Assembly (NCBI GenBank): GCA_022605955.1
Contig: JAKCOZ010000010.1
Location: 3,639,001 to 3,703,000, forward strand
Length of the DNA: 64,000 nt
Source: Rallus limicola
Lineage: Eukaryota; Chordata; Aves; Gruiformes; Rallidae
Direction of reading: 5' to 3'
Part shown: in pieces, positions 1 through 12,603 of the stretch
Layout: every line of letters begins with the position of its first letter
Position numbering within the stretch: the first letter of the stretch is position 1
Program-made: the position numbers and the translations under genes
The notes under the pieces: model-generated
The model's input: only the letters and a program-made list of their open reading frames with translations
Told to the model about the DNA's origin: nothing
Databases searched by the model: none

Positions 1-1772
1 GATGGTATAACTAAATAAAAAACAACTTAAATGGAATGATCCCAGGAATTTTCTTTGGGTTAGGTACCTGACTAAAAAGAGAATAGAGATCTTATTGGCA
101 AGTATGTGGTATTCTTAGGGTCCTACATTGAAGACATTCAAATTTCATTATGCAGTGTTGAAAGAAACCTTAAAGAGTAGGTAGAGTACAACTATGAATG
201 CTGCCATTGAATATTACATGTGTTTTAAATAAAGAAATGGTTGACTATAAAAAGTGACATACAAAAATTCTTACAGTGGGTGTAGCAAACCCAGTTTTCT
301 GGTATAAAAAACCACAGAAAATTAATTTCCCAAGTCAAGGAGACTACTATGTACTCATGAACTTCAGGATTCATTATTTTAATTTTATATATGACAAATG
401 GAAGAGGCAACGTGGTGTTTTAACATTATAAACCTCATTGGAGACCCTAAAACAAGGTTCTTCTAACTTCTCTGTCATAGATACACATACCAATCATAAG
501 AAAATACCTGTTCATATGAAGGTTGAAGGCTCTGAAATAAAGTTTTTGCCTAAAGTACTTTGAAAATGCTATGTTTACAAGAAAATATTAGGGAAAGAGA
601 AGTTTGAAAATGAATTTGCAGCTTTGTGCTTGATTCCAGTAGATGTCTCCTTAACTGAATGGAATGTGTTTAGGAGTTGCTGTTGTAACTTTACTAAATT
701 GACTATGCTTTCACTTGAAAAGCAATCAACTTCTCAGGTTGTAATTTAATTTTTCTGTAGGTACAGTCTAATGTTCTCATCTTGTGGGCATGAGAGAACA
801 TATTTTAATGCATCTGTTCTTTTAAAGGAATGCATCTGTAAACAGATAATTCAAGAAATTTTGCTACAAGAAATCTATCTAATGGGATAAAGATCAGCTA
901 GAAACCTCAGAAGATTTTCTAGGAACTACAGGTAAACATGGCCTATGGTAACAGTATTGGGGAAATCAAAGGTTGATGTGGAAGGTCTATGGAACAGAGA
1001 GTGATGCAGATCATTATGTGCTTTTTCAAACAGACTATCTTTTCTTTAGAACTTTTTTGGGTAATATCTTCAAGCATTTAGCAGAACCTGTAAAGTATGT
1101 GGATAACAAATGAGACTTAAAATTTACTACAATTCTCAATTTAGTTCTATCCTTTTTAGAGAAATGGGAAAACATTCTATACCGATCAATAGAGAACAAT
1201 AACCTAGCTATAAAATTGCAGGTTGCTTAATTGTATGTTACTTAAAATATTTGAGGGATTTTCCCCCCCATTATTCATTAAATTCTTTAAGACTTTTTCA
1301 TAAGGGGAGTGTTGGATGACAGAAGAGGTAGACAATAGACATCAGCAGTGTTGAATGAAGCTTGCAGACATCTTTAATGCGTTCCATCCAACTCCATTAA
1401 TTTAAGAGGTGTTAGGACACATTTAAAGACTGACTTCATCCTCTTTTATTTTCCTGCTAGTGACAAAAGAAAAATAGGCTCATGTCTTATGGAAGGTTTT
1501 GTTGAACAGGTTCATAACTTACATGGAAGACATATGCCCAAGTTGCAAATGTTAAGTTTCACAGCTCACTCTTGGAGGGTGATACTCACTCCATTTCTCC
1601 GGGGGCTCACAGAAATTCCTTTTTAATGGTTTAGGTCAAATTTATGATCTCTTTTGTCAGCAGAACACACCAGCTATGCAAGTCCTGTACCTACCAAGGG
1701 CCAAAAATTCCTTCTTGTAGGTTACATGGCAGCTAGGGTCTCTAACAGATGGAGGTTATAAAGGACATATTC

Positions 1773-1793
1773 GGATATGGTGTATCCATATCC
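1773..1793. repeat. Short perfect inverted repeat
   Basis: GGATATGG at 1773-1780 and its reverse complement CCATATCC at 1786-1793 are separated by five bases. The stem is 8 bp and perfect. A match this short can arise by chance in 64 kb, so no function is claimed. Confidence 0.6.
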
Positions 1794-2520
1794 CAGTCTC
1801 TGAGGGAGATTCTTATAGGAAGATAAATGGCATAGCTACTGCACCTCAATCCTTAGAAAAAAAGGAAGAAACCCCATTGACTTCTTAATTTTTAAACTTA
1901 AAATCTTCTCCTAGAATTTTCAACTGTGTACCATTAAACTTCCAAAGATTTGAAAAAGATGTCTTCCCTTTCTAAATGCTAAGTTCCACTGAAATGATCT
2001 ATTTTAGCTGTGGATCCTTAGAAAGGGTTGTATAGCGAGCACTTTTGTCAGACAGCTGGTTACCTGTGAAAGACATAGAGCACAAAATAATAATGGAAAC
2101 AGCTTTAAAAGAAGAAAGTCAGATATGTAATGTTAGGTAGGGAAACAGTCAAGTCACTGTATTCCCTAATTCTTAACAGAGAGGAAATAACATGAGAGAG
2201 AGTGTGTCCCACAACATGTGTAGCTGAAAACCTGGAAGATTTAATGGGCTTTTACTGAGGAATATGTACCCATGGCAGGACATTGGCTCTACATACATTG
2301 CTTCCTATTTGGGGACTTTGGTCTTAACACTGTGGTGATTGGTTTATCTCCACTGAGTATGCAGTTGGCACACAGAGCAAAGAAGTGGCAAATGTTCTAG
2401 TACATCCTTCCTTCATGGATTATAGCAAAGGCTATAATCATCTTGGTTCCACCAGCCAAACAAGTCTCTCTTGCTTGGAGAAATGATAAATTCTGGGGAG
2501 GCCAGTAGAAAATCATCGTG

Positions 2521-2576
2521 GGAGAACACCACCAACAAGCTATAATGTGGCACAGCTTGTTGGTGTGCGATTCTCT
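2521..2576. repeat. 12-bp perfect hairpin with outer stem
   Basis: CACCAACAAGCT at 2530-2541 is the exact reverse complement of AGCTTGTTGGTG at 2554-2565, with a 12-base loop. After a small internal loop (3 and 5 bases) the stem resumes with GAGAA (2522-2526) against TTCTC (2571-2575). The whole would fold to about 56 nt, near the size of a short pre-miRNA stem. No transcript evidence exists and no known miRNA is recognised. Confidence 0.6.
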
Positions 2577-3701
2577 GGCTCCCTTTGGCCAAGCACGAGA
2601 CACTGCTGTCAGGCTGGACCCAAGTCAGGCAGGTGAGGAAACTGGTAAGGTATGCCCTAGGGCAGAGGCTGCAGGCACTTCTGGCTTCTTGCCCTGTAAA
2701 TAATCCCTCCAGTGCCCTTCACTCCCCAAATTGCTCTACTAGGGCATTTTCTCTGCTTTCCACCCTACCTGTTGCATGAGACAAACCTGATTTTTTACTT
2801 GGTGAGTCTCTAGGGCTGCCCTATCTTGGCAGCCTGAGACTGCTGATCCAAGCATTGTGGTTTTCTTGGTGCGTCTGCATGACATTTCAGAATTTTCCAT
2901 GGAAGGAGTAAAGATTGATGCCAAAATCTTCACATTTTTCATTGCATGGTCACTTTAATTGAAAGCAAAATTTGCACTTTATTGGAAGATGTACAGCATA
3001 ATTTAGTTGAAAAACATAACTCTCAGCTTTGAGCTGTTGCTAATAAATAAACTTGTGTGCCCTCAATGATCTACCCAAAAGACCTTTTATTCCCAAGAGC
3101 CACTAGCGGTTTTGCAGGTCATGACTGAGATGCATGTATCCTCGGGAAGGCTTAAATCAGTATTTCTAGACCTGCCCTTTTGTGAAAGTTATCATCCTTT
3201 TGTGTAAGACGCCAGCATGGATCTTCTTTGCCATACCACATTCACGTGAAACACATACACACACCCCACTTTACATGATTCCGTTCCCTAAGTAGAATAC
3301 CTGAAATTCTTACTGTTCCTGACTATGTCATATTGGTGCTATTCAATCCAAAATCAAGACAGTGTTGAACAAAAAAGTAATCACATTTTCAGTCTCTGTA
3401 AATGTGTCACATAAGAGATGCTTATTTCTGAGTACCAGTACCCTGATTGGTTTGGTAGTTCCAGTTTTGAAATTCTTTACCTACTTTCAGTCTGATAATG
3501 TCCTATGTTTGGAGGGTCTCAGTTCATTGAACCAGTTCAGACTAGATCTAAATCTAAATAAACATGAGGCTGTCTTGTCTCTTATGCAACTCTCATGCAC
3601 AAAATTCCCAATAAAAGCCTGTGGGATCTATTTAAGTAACTCATAACAGCAGAAAACATAACCAAGTATTGAGGAAACTCAAACAATAAACTTGCAAAAC
3701 G

Positions 3702-3719
3702 CACACACACACACACACA
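3702..3719. repeat. (CA)n microsatellite
   Basis: Nine uninterrupted CA units, preceded by GCAAAACG and followed by AAACG. An ordinary dinucleotide repeat, likely length-polymorphic. Confidence 0.9.
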
Positions 3720-5347
3720 AACGTATCAAGCAATCATTAGGCATTTCCTGAAGAGTCCTGTCTACCTTGGCCACCCATGAGCTCTTTGCCTATTATTCAA
3801 GACAGCTGGCCTAAAAAAGGGATCTGGCTTCTGCTTATATTTATTAAATCTGCAGGAAGGGCCCATCAATCACAACAATGGGTTTTAAGTGTTTGCTGGG
3901 TGAGAGGAGAGTCCCGTAAGCAGTCTTTGAAGTGTCTTTTGCTGAAGGTAAACATCTGAAGAACATAAATAGCTGCTCTTCTTTCCAATGAGTGACCTTG
4001 TCAAAGTGGGTAGAATGGAGAGACGGGGGAGGGGTGCCATCATGAAAAGGAAAAGCAATAAAGGATTCCTTATGACAGCAATTTGCACATTTACTGCTCT
4101 TTGATATGTTAACTAGATTTTGCAAAATGGAATTCTTTGTCTTTTAGAGGTCCTTGGGCAGTGATAGCTCACAGTCAGAACAATGTTTTGCAATAGGCCT
4201 AATGCATCTTCTAATTAATAAGGTAACTTGGGCAACCTCTGTAAATCAGTGACATTATCATTATAACAGGACACAAGTGAATAGTTGTTTATAAGGAAGG
4301 AAAGATGCTCATAACAGCAGTACCATTATTTACTGAGCTCATTGACTAAAGTGAATTGTATTGAATACAAGGGGATCAATAGGTTATGGGCCCTGTTCAC
4401 TAAACTTTTACAAGCCATTTATGAACCTTTGATTCTAGAAAACAGCACTTCTCCATTCAGAAAACTGGGAAGGTAGTGCTGGTAATCTTCAGTTTTCATA
4501 CTCAGCACAGTCAAAGACTGTGATGAAAATTCTGCAGCTGCATTGAGAACAAATGGACAGGCCTGTGAGTTCTCTCAAAGAATAATAAAATATTTTTGGA
4601 GAATAAAATAAAGGCACAGATGTGTATGACCACTACAGGAAGGCAAGTAGCTAATAGGCTATCCTACAGAAAGAAAATATTTTATTTAGAAATACAGTAG
4701 GCAATGCACAGCATGGCAACACCATTATCAGACAAAACAAGCTGGACCCTGAGATGCGGGTAGCAAACTCAAGATTCCTTCTTGGAAGTAAACTCACTTG
4801 TTATATTGTAAACTACACCATGGTGAGTGAGCACTTTCACTTGCCTTTAGGTAAGGAAAGGAAGCTGCATTTCAGCAGCAAGCAAAGCAGCTCACATAGT
4901 TTGTACAGAACTATTTATATACTACTGTATGTATTTATAAAGTATTGTAGCAACTATATAACATAGAGCAGTAGGAGTACTTAGCTCCTTCCAAATCGAG
5001 TGCTGCCCCTTGTTTTAGTAGGTATGCCTCTTATGCTCTGGAGGAGCATAAGTTTTTTTCTGCCCTGAACAGCAGTACCAGCCATAGACAAGATCAGGGC
5101 CATTATGGTGGGTTTTTTTGGTTTTTGGTTGTACTGAATCTCTTTTCAGCCAGCTGTTTTCCATACCGTGATCTCATACTAGCTTTATTAGTATCACTTT
5201 AAATCCCTCTTCCTTCTTCTGTTACTTTTGAGATATTTACCACACTGTCTTTAGTTCACATGGATCAACACCCTGAAGTCAGGTTTAAGGTGAAGTGAGA
5301 AGTTGGGAGAGAGGTATCACCGAGAGGATAGAAATAAGTATTTCAGA

Positions 5348-5399
5348 ATGGTTGGACTTTATGATCTTAAAGGTCTTTTCCAACCTTGTGATTCTGTGA
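5348..5399 (+). mobile_element. CR1 LINE, 3'-terminal fragment
   Basis: A severely 5'-truncated CR1 tail. It shows the typical order: a TTGGACT block, ATGATCTTAAAGGTC, TTTTCCAACCTTG, then the terminal GTGATTCTGTG octamer pair. No ORF2 sequence remains. CR1 inserts by target-primed reverse transcription and usually leaves such short 3' pieces, without a poly-A tail. Confidence 0.85.
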
Positions 5400-6486
5400 A
5401 CATTATCCCTACTGTAAGTCTTCACCAGTCCTACACCACTTAATTTCTGGATTTAACTGGGCTGGATCTGGTCCATAATTTATTGCCTCTGCCTATGCAA
5501 AGTTTGCAGCAGAGGGAAAGGGGGAAAGAACTAGGCAAAAGGATCACAATCTTACTCTGCCTAGTACTGAAAGTGGCTTACCCCCTACATTAGGTCCCAG
5601 ACTTTGATACTAGCCTGCTGGAGCTGCTCCTTGAGAATGGCAAATGTACTGAGCAGTGCTGAGGCTGAATAAGACCAGGTGATAGCAAATACCTGTCTCT
5701 TTGCTCATCATCCTGCATGGGATGCTTGTGTGCTCAAGTAACCAGCAATGCTTGTTCTGATGGAAAGAAGAGACTTCAGCTGTGGATGATATTACAAGGA
5801 GGGGAAATTTTTTCAGCTACCTAGAGCTGGGAATGTAAGTGATAGCCTGAGCATTCACAAATGCCTAACCACACTGGGAGACTGGCTGGCCCTCAGCATC
5901 CATTTAGCTACATCAGTTACAGATCACAGAGGCAGCCAGAGAAGTTCTTGATTTTTTTGATTCCTCCTATTTCTTAAGGATTTATCCTTGACTTCTTTCT
6001 TGAAATTTGGCTGGAGACTTTTTTCCTTTCCATGTTCTGAACATGCATCCATCATGACATAGGCTGGTATCATCCTCTAGGGAATTGCCTATTATCTCTC
6101 TCTTAGTATTATTTCTTTCCATGATCTTTCTACTTGTGAAAAATGTTGTGTGGATTTTTTCTTCCTTTCTTTACCTTAGCTTTTCTTGTACTAGGCATCT
6201 TTGCTAGCAAAGGCAAGGTCTAAGAAATATATTCCTTGTTCTGGGAGAAAGACGAATTTATCACTAAAATAGAGATGCACATATGCCAGCAGCCCACTAT
6301 CTGTGGCTGGCTGAGTAAAGATGATGGGTCTGAGTACCCTTTCCCATGAGGTTTCATCTGCCTCTGAATGTTGTGCCTCTGGCCTAATCCATACCATTAA
6401 AGGTAAAAACACGTAAAACTCCTCATTGTCCATGACCAAACAATATAATCATCAGGTCACTGTCTGCTTTCTAGTTAGAGAGGTAT

Positions 6487-6522
6487 AATTCCACTGAAGT
6501 CAGATTTACACCAGTATCAGGG
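6487..6522 (+). repeat. Old dispersed repeat, copy 1
   Basis: About 36 bases that align with the reverse complement of 38911-38946 at roughly 25 of 30 compared positions, with one 3-base gap. Shared blocks are TCCACT, AGTCA, GATTTA and ACCAGT. They resemble a palindromic ancient amniote repeat whose core alternates ACTCCA.TGAAGTCAATGGA with GATTTACACCAGTGT. The family assignment is from memory; the match between the two copies is seen directly. Confidence 0.55.
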
Positions 6523-8007
6523 AGAACAAAATTAGGTTTCCCCTATAGTTGCTGTTAACCTTTATCAGCATCACCCAGTAGTACTGAGATGGTAGCATTA
6601 GCAAATACAACACAAGGCTGATCTTCAATAGCCGTTCTCTCATTTACTTTTTGCTGATTTATTGCCTCACTAATGACACAATAGATTTTCCCATTAGTTT
6701 ATTATTATTATTTATTATTTGTATTAGTGTTATCCTGAAAGAAAATGAAAATAGAGAACTGACCTCATCTCAGCACAGCGTATTATTTTTCAGGAGTTCA
6801 CAAACACTGCACAGAATGGACAGTTTCCATTTCACCAATGTTCAATCACTGGCATTTGTCTTTTGTATCCCAGAGCAATTGCATAACTCTAATATTGACC
6901 TTAACCAGAGCCCTTTGTTTCTCACCCTAACAGCCAAAAGCATTAAAAATGCGTGTTTACTTAATTTGTCCTGGCATGCAGTGTAATTACAAGCAGTTTG
7001 TTTTCTCTGTTGTAAAATATGGTCTAGAGAAGGAATAAAGTAATGTGGAAAATTAACATTGTGATGTACTGTATAGTGGAATAACACTAAAAACACTTAG
7101 CTGTGTTAGTACTGGAGGTGCTATTTGTGTTGTGTGCAAGAGCAATAAAGAATTAAATGCCTCTTTCTAAACTATATTTGCATGATTTTCAAGTGCAGTA
7201 AAATTAATCTGAGCTGCCTCCAAGTAGGAAAGAAAGAAAATCAAAGTGCAAATAGAACTAAGCACCACTCATGCAGCCTTTAAAGTTGTACTTTTCTATT
7301 CTGTGAATTCCAGCACACCATTTACTGATGTCTGTGATTCTTACAGAACTGGACCAGGCAAATATGTTTAAAGATTCCCATGCTATGTCTACCATGGACC
7401 AAAACTTTGGCATCGTTATGGCCATGTCAACAGGACCTTTCTGATGCGACACAGAGGAGGCTAGTGTGGTAAAGGCAGTCTGCCATGGTATTTTCCTTCT
7501 TTGTGTCTCCAGAGTAAATACTGCATCCACATCTCATGTTACTCTGCATCTCTGTTAATTCCTTCTATGCAAGATCCACTTTGTCCTCTCTCCCTCCTTT
7601 ATAAACCTCGCCTTTTCTTTGTGAAGTACTAAGTGATATTATAATTATGAAAGTAGAAATATCAGTTAAAACCACTAAACTTAGAGGAGTATTACCTGTT
7701 TGTACCAAAATAGCCAAGAGCAAAAAAACTCCATCCTTCTCTCTCACATTTTTTGCTATTTTTTTTCCTCTCTGCTTTCTCTTTCATACCTTCTGTGGGA
7801 GAGTATAGATAATGAAACAATATGAGTCCCATTTCCCACAATTTATGTACATTCAAAATTTAAAAAAATCAGGATAGCAGGGGAAAAAAGCATACAAAAT
7901 CACTCCATTATGACTGCAAGAGGATTTTTTTTTCAATAAAGATTTTCCCCCAGATATATTTGTTTAAAAATGGACCTCTGGGTGAGAACAAACATTTATG
8001 CCTTTGG

Positions 8008-8097
8008 GTTTTTTTTTGGTGTGTGTGTGTTTTTTTGTTTGTTTTTGTGTGGTATGTTTTATTTTGTTTTGTTTGGGATTTTTTATTTTGTTGCTTT
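8008..8097. repeat. T/G-rich low-complexity run
   Basis: Runs of T interrupted by TG, GTGTG and TTTG units. All three + frames stay open only because T/G-rich DNA lacks TAA and TAG. The resulting Phe/Cys/Val-rich frames at 7960-8255 are composition artefacts. Confidence 0.85.
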
Positions 8098-9854
8098 TTG
8101 CGGAGAACTGCTTTCTTCTCTCTCTCTGCAGAAAGGGGCGGTCAGTCTCCTTGTTCTGGCCTCTGTACCGAAGAGTTTATCCCCTTTGTCATCTGGCTCA
8201 TTTATATTTTTTAATAACAATTTCTGATGAACCTGAAAAACATAGGAGCTTTTAACAGCAGTCTAGAACTCCAGCTTTAGCCTACTGCAGACTGGAGCTA
8301 GGAAAGTCATTAGATTAACCTCTCTTGACAGGTCAGGCTCAGCAAATATTCTTAAAAATAACTCTTCCAGTAATTTATGACCTTTGGGGAGCATAATCAA
8401 TAGTGTTAAGAGGAGAGGCAGCCAGACAGCACTTCCTGGTAGGAGAAAGTTTCTTGTCTTTGTAATGTTTGCATTCTGTCTGCTTGTATGCAATACGACT
8501 GACTTGCCAGTGATATCATACCCCTTTTACTCCATCAGTTTTGGAGACATACATTTTTATTGTCAATTTACCGTCTCCTCTGTTATTTCATACAGGATCT
8601 AATTCCAACAAAAACCAATGCACAAGTGTGATTACAAAGCAAGGGGAAATAGCACAGTTCATTTTCTTCCACGTTCCCTCTAACCTCTCTGGATCATTTG
8701 AGGGAGAATGGTCCTGTGCCCCAGGATGTCGTAATGCAAAGTCTTAAACATATACTTCATTTTAATGCACGATGAGCTATTCATAGTACTTAATTAAGCA
8801 CATTCTTACATCCCCTTAAGATCAGCATTTTAGGGGAATTTTATGCTCTGTCTCAGTGTGGATTTTTTTTTCAAGGTTTGGACATGCAAGTGACAAAAAT
8901 ATTTCTGTATTTGTTAATCTTTTAACACATTTTACCACTGGTGAGATTTCCTCTAGCTTTTTATAGAATAAAGAGCATTTCCCTGGCTATTGAAGTCTCA
9001 TTCTCTGAAACTGGAGACTCTCAGGAGGATACATTGATTTCAGTGGGGCCTCACAGTTGCTGTCTACATACACATACTCTAGCCATGTGGACCTGCCTGA
9101 GGCAGGAATATTGCCCATCTTTCTCTGCAAGGACTTCTAGGGATGTAGGAAAGGATAGAGTGTGTCATACTCTAATATGATCCTGTACTTATTTTGACAA
9201 CACTCAGAATTACTGGATGTTGGCTTTTCCCATGCCCTTGGAACAGAAGAAGAATTTGGAAACTTGAAAGAATAAAAATTATTTTGAAAGAAAATAATTT
9301 TCACAGTTTCTGTCAGAAGCTTTAATACACACTACCGAGGTCAGCTTTTGAGTATTTAGTATGAACACCTGTAGTTTAGTGGAGATACCAGCTTTTCTCC
9401 AGAGCTATGGTGAAACTGAAACTGACCTTTTTTTTCCCCTGTTACCACCTTCATTACCAAGCTGAAGGGAAACCTGGACAGTATCAAAAGTGATTACAGA
9501 GCTCTGGAGGGCAGTAGTCAAGGGCATGAGGCCCAGCTGGTTTTATCTTTAGTTCTGCTGGTGAAGGGGAAGTGGATGAGGCCCTTGAAGGAAGAGGGCC
9601 CCAAGAAAGCTGGTTAATATTCAGCAATCATCTCCATGAAGCTTAAGAGCAGTCCAGCCCAATGAATGGGAAGTCAGACAAAAATGCTAGGAGGCCTGTG
9701 TGGAACAACAAGGAACTCCTGGCCATACTGAAATAGGAAGAGGAAGCATACAGAGGATGGAAGTAAGCTTGGGTAATCTAGGAATAATGCAGAGACATTG
9801 TACAAATATCCAGAGATTAAGTTGGGAAAGCTATAGCCCAAATGGAATTGAATC

Positions 9855-9980
9855 AAGAAGCGGCTGGACCATTCACTCAGTCACATGCTCTGACTTGGCT
9901 GGTCCAGTGTGCAGTCAGGAGTTGATGATCCTTATGGGTCCTTTCCAACTCACTATATTCTATGACTCTGGGATTCTATG
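9855..9980 (+). mobile_element. CR1 tail nested inside an older CR1
   Basis: A complete 3' tail (last codons of ORF2, UTR, terminal GATTCTATG octamer) lies in the middle of another CR1's ORF2. TGAATC at 9849-9854 recurs at 9979-9984. Skipping the tail rejoins the host frame as ...MELNLARDVK. The tail resembles the end of the copy at 51745-52143, sharing a TGACTTGGCTGG block, CAGGAGTTG and ATGGGTCC.TTCCAACTCA, so both probably belong to one subfamily. Confidence 0.85.
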
Positions 9981-10277
9981 AATCTGGCCAGGGATGTCAA
10001 AGAGAAGAAGAAAGGTTTCTGTAAATACATAAATGACAAATGGAAGACTAGGGATAATGTGGGGCCATTGCTCAACAAGATGGGGGACCTGGTTAAAGAG
10101 CACATAGAAAAATCTGAAGTACTGAATGCCACCTTTGCCTCATTATTTACTAGCACAGCTGGTTTTCAGGAATACCAAGTCACAGAGAGCTGGGGAAAAG
10201 GCTGGAGCAAGGAAGATGGTGGAAGAAGATCATGTCAGGGAACACCGTTCATGGGCCCTGATGGGATGTATCCATAA
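9978..10277 (+). pseudogene. CR1 ORF2 relic, pre-RT segment
   Basis: An open stretch of about 99 codons downstream of the nested insertion. It reads NLARDVKEKKKGF early and FMGPDGMYP late; the latter corresponds to the KSMGPDGMHP segment at the start of the CR1 reverse transcriptase. The apparent start codon comes from the end of the nested tail and is not a real translation start. It is not expected to encode a functional protein. Confidence 0.85.
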
Positions 10278-12585
10278 ATGCTGAGGGAGCTGGGAGATGC
10301 CACTGTGAGGCCACTTTCAATAAATAATATTTGATTGATTTGATTTAGGTGACTAAAGAGGGGAGGAAAGCAAATATCACTCATCTTCAAGGAGAGCAAG
10401 AAGGAGGACCTAGGGAAATGCCATGATCCCTGGGAAGGAGATGAAGAATCTCATCCTGGAAACAAATTCCTGCACATTAAGGACAAGAGAATCATTAGGA
10501 GCAGTAAGCATGTCGGAAGTCATGCTTGACAGGCATGAGAAACTTCTGGAATGAAATGACTGTCCTGGTAAAGGAGGTGAGAGCAGTAGGTAGTATGTAC
10601 CTGGAATTCTGTAAGGTCTTTGACACTGTTTCCCATAAGATACTCATAAACAAACTCTTGATATAGGGGGCTGGATGAATAGACAGTGAGATGGATTGAA
10701 AACTGGCTGAATGTCTGTGACCAGAGGGTGATAATGACTGGCACAAAGTCTAGTTGCAGGCCAGTAGTTAGTCTTGTACCCAAGGGTCAATACTGGTTAA
10801 AGTCTTGTTTAGTGTCTTCATTAATGATCTGGATGATGGGGTGGAGTGTACCCAACAAGTTTGCAGATGACAGAAAACTGGGAGGAGTGGGTTTTAGTCT
10901 GCCATCCAGAGGGACCCCGACAGGGTGGAGAAATGGGCTTGCAGGAATATCTTGAAGTTGAAAACGAAATAGAGAGTCATGCGCCTGATGGGAACAACCC
11001 TGTGCGTGAACATATGCCAATGGCAACCCAGCTGGAAAGCAGTTCAGCATTAGAGGATCACCTCGTGGTCCTGGTGGGCACCAAGTTGACCTTGAGCCAG
11101 TAATGTGTCCTTGCTGCAAAGAAGGCTAATGGTATGCTGGAGTATGTTAGGCTAAGTAAGATGGGATTGTTTACCCTAGAGAAGAGAAGGTACAGGGAGA
11201 ATCTTATTAATGTGAATAATGCTTGAAGTGTGCAAAAAGAATAGAACCAGGCTCTTTTCAGTGGTGCCCAGTGACAGGACCAGAGGTAATGGGCACAAAC
11301 TGATGATGATCTTTCCTCTATAAGTTGTGGCACCAAATTTCTTGTACTTTCCATGGAACACAGACATTTTTTTCTGTAAGCAGTGACATTGGTAACTTTA
11401 CCACCAAAATTAACCTCTAGCTGGGTTTTATCATATTTCTACCAGCGATTTTCTAGACAATTGTGTGCCCGTATACCTTTAGAGTCAGACTGATAATTCT
11501 GAAATGTGTCAGATCTATTACATATGTATTACACAGATAGTCACCATGTTCCCATTCAATTCACAATGCAGCTGATCTGCACATATACAGAGAATGTCAG
11601 GTTTTCACGATCTGTAGGTCAGTCAAAGGAATAGGTCTGTCTAGATGCCAGAAAATTCTGAAAAGATGCAATAAACCTACCAAATTTCTACTGATGAAGT
11701 TCCTGATGTGGAAAAAACATGGCATGTTTTGAGAAATCATTTGCCTTTAATCAGTGACAAATATTTTTTTAAGTTGAACATGGTATGGCAGTAATTTCCA
11801 CATATTGCCACTGCTTTATAGTGAGACATGTAATCCTGTAAATAATTTACTGACTAAGAAAGATCAACAAAACAAAGTTTAAAAATGCATATTATGTTCT
11901 CTGAATTCTCCAATAGCTTGTTTCCTTAATTACAACTGTTATAAAATGCATTAATGTCAGTGAGGCTGAAGATCAGTACCCCCAAAATCTGCAGCACAGA
12001 ACACACCAGAAGATGCTCATAATTAAATACATATGTTTTAAGACTGAAATGGAATATTATAATCATCTACTTTGACTGCCTGAATAATAATGAATTAAAC
12101 TTCAATAAAACACTTCACCCAGTAATTTCTGTATCACAGTACTGAAGAACAGTTAATCCATGACTGAAACTTCCTTGATTTGAGTAGTTTACAAAATTAA
12201 TCTGCTCAATTTGAAGAAGATATGAGAAAAACAATAAACAAAAAACAACTTTGTAAAGTCAGAAGTTTTACTTAATACATTAAGGTTTTTTTACCCTCAG
12301 ATTAGTTTTCATTTTGTAGTTGCATTTAATGGAGCAAACCCAAATAATTTAGCTAATAATTAAACCTGTCATCTGTGGCCTATATGACTTTTGGGAAATT
12401 TTAAAAACTCAGCTTAAGCCAAGGATGCAATAGTTTCTGTCAGTTACTACTGCAGTCTACTTACAAGAACTGGAGGAACTCATAAGAAACTAGGAGTAAA
12501 CAAACAGTCACAGAAACGCTATTTTGCTCCTTATATAATGATGTAGGGTGCAATTAAATTTTATTATCCTTTGGGAGGGATTACA

Positions 12586-12603
12586 GAAGTCACTTGTGAC
12601 TTC
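12586..12603. repeat. Near-perfect 18-bp palindrome
   Basis: GAAGTCAC and GTGACTTC flank two central T bases. This could be a dimeric transcription-factor site (TGAC half-sites in inverted order) or chance. No neighbouring gene helps to decide. Confidence 0.6.

Larger units (their letters stand above)
1..5347. other. Unique-looking non-coding tract
   Basis: No recognisable gene or interspersed repeat. Open frames are short, overlap on both strands and resemble no family I know. The visible structure is local: a small inverted repeat (1773-1793), a longer hairpin (2521-2576) and a CA microsatellite (3702-3719). The base composition is AT-rich with few CpG, as expected for intergenic or intronic bird DNA. 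Confidence 0.6.
5400..9474. other. Non-coding tract, mostly unique
   Basis: No gene is recognised. The 111-codon frame at 6651-6986 and the overlapping minus-strand frame at 6842-7096 resemble nothing known. The tract holds an old repeat copy at 6487-6522 and a T/G-rich low-complexity run at 8008-8097. A polypyrimidine-CAG at about 8117-8132 looks like a splice acceptor, but nothing supports an exon after it. Confidence 0.55.
9475..11310 (+). mobile_element. Old CR1 LINE, ORF2 portion, degenerate
   Basis: A decayed CR1 copy holding the region between endonuclease and reverse transcriptase, then most of the RT. Readable ORF2 pieces in order: a WLIFKDHLL-like segment near 9610, LARDVKEKKKGFCKYINDK at about 9984-10040, a MGPDGM segment near 10255, CKVFDTVSHKILINKL near 10610, FINDLDDG at 10817-10840 and the FADD catalytic motif at 10860-10871. 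The last two lie in different frames, so a frameshift separates them. Further on, SLEKRR-like and DRTRGNGHKL-like pieces appear. The copy ends around 11310 without the 3' UTR. Many stops and frameshifts show it is long dead. A second CR1 tail interrupts it at 9855-9980. The 5' boundary is approximate. Confidence 0.85.

Noticed and set aside
3098..3110. CCACTAGCGG as a CTCF core
   Set aside because: It lacks the G-rich right half of the motif, with two or more mismatches at key positions.
7960..8255. Three overlapping Phe/Cys/Val-rich frames
   Set aside because: Open only because of T/G-rich low complexity; all three frames are open at once, which real genes do not show.
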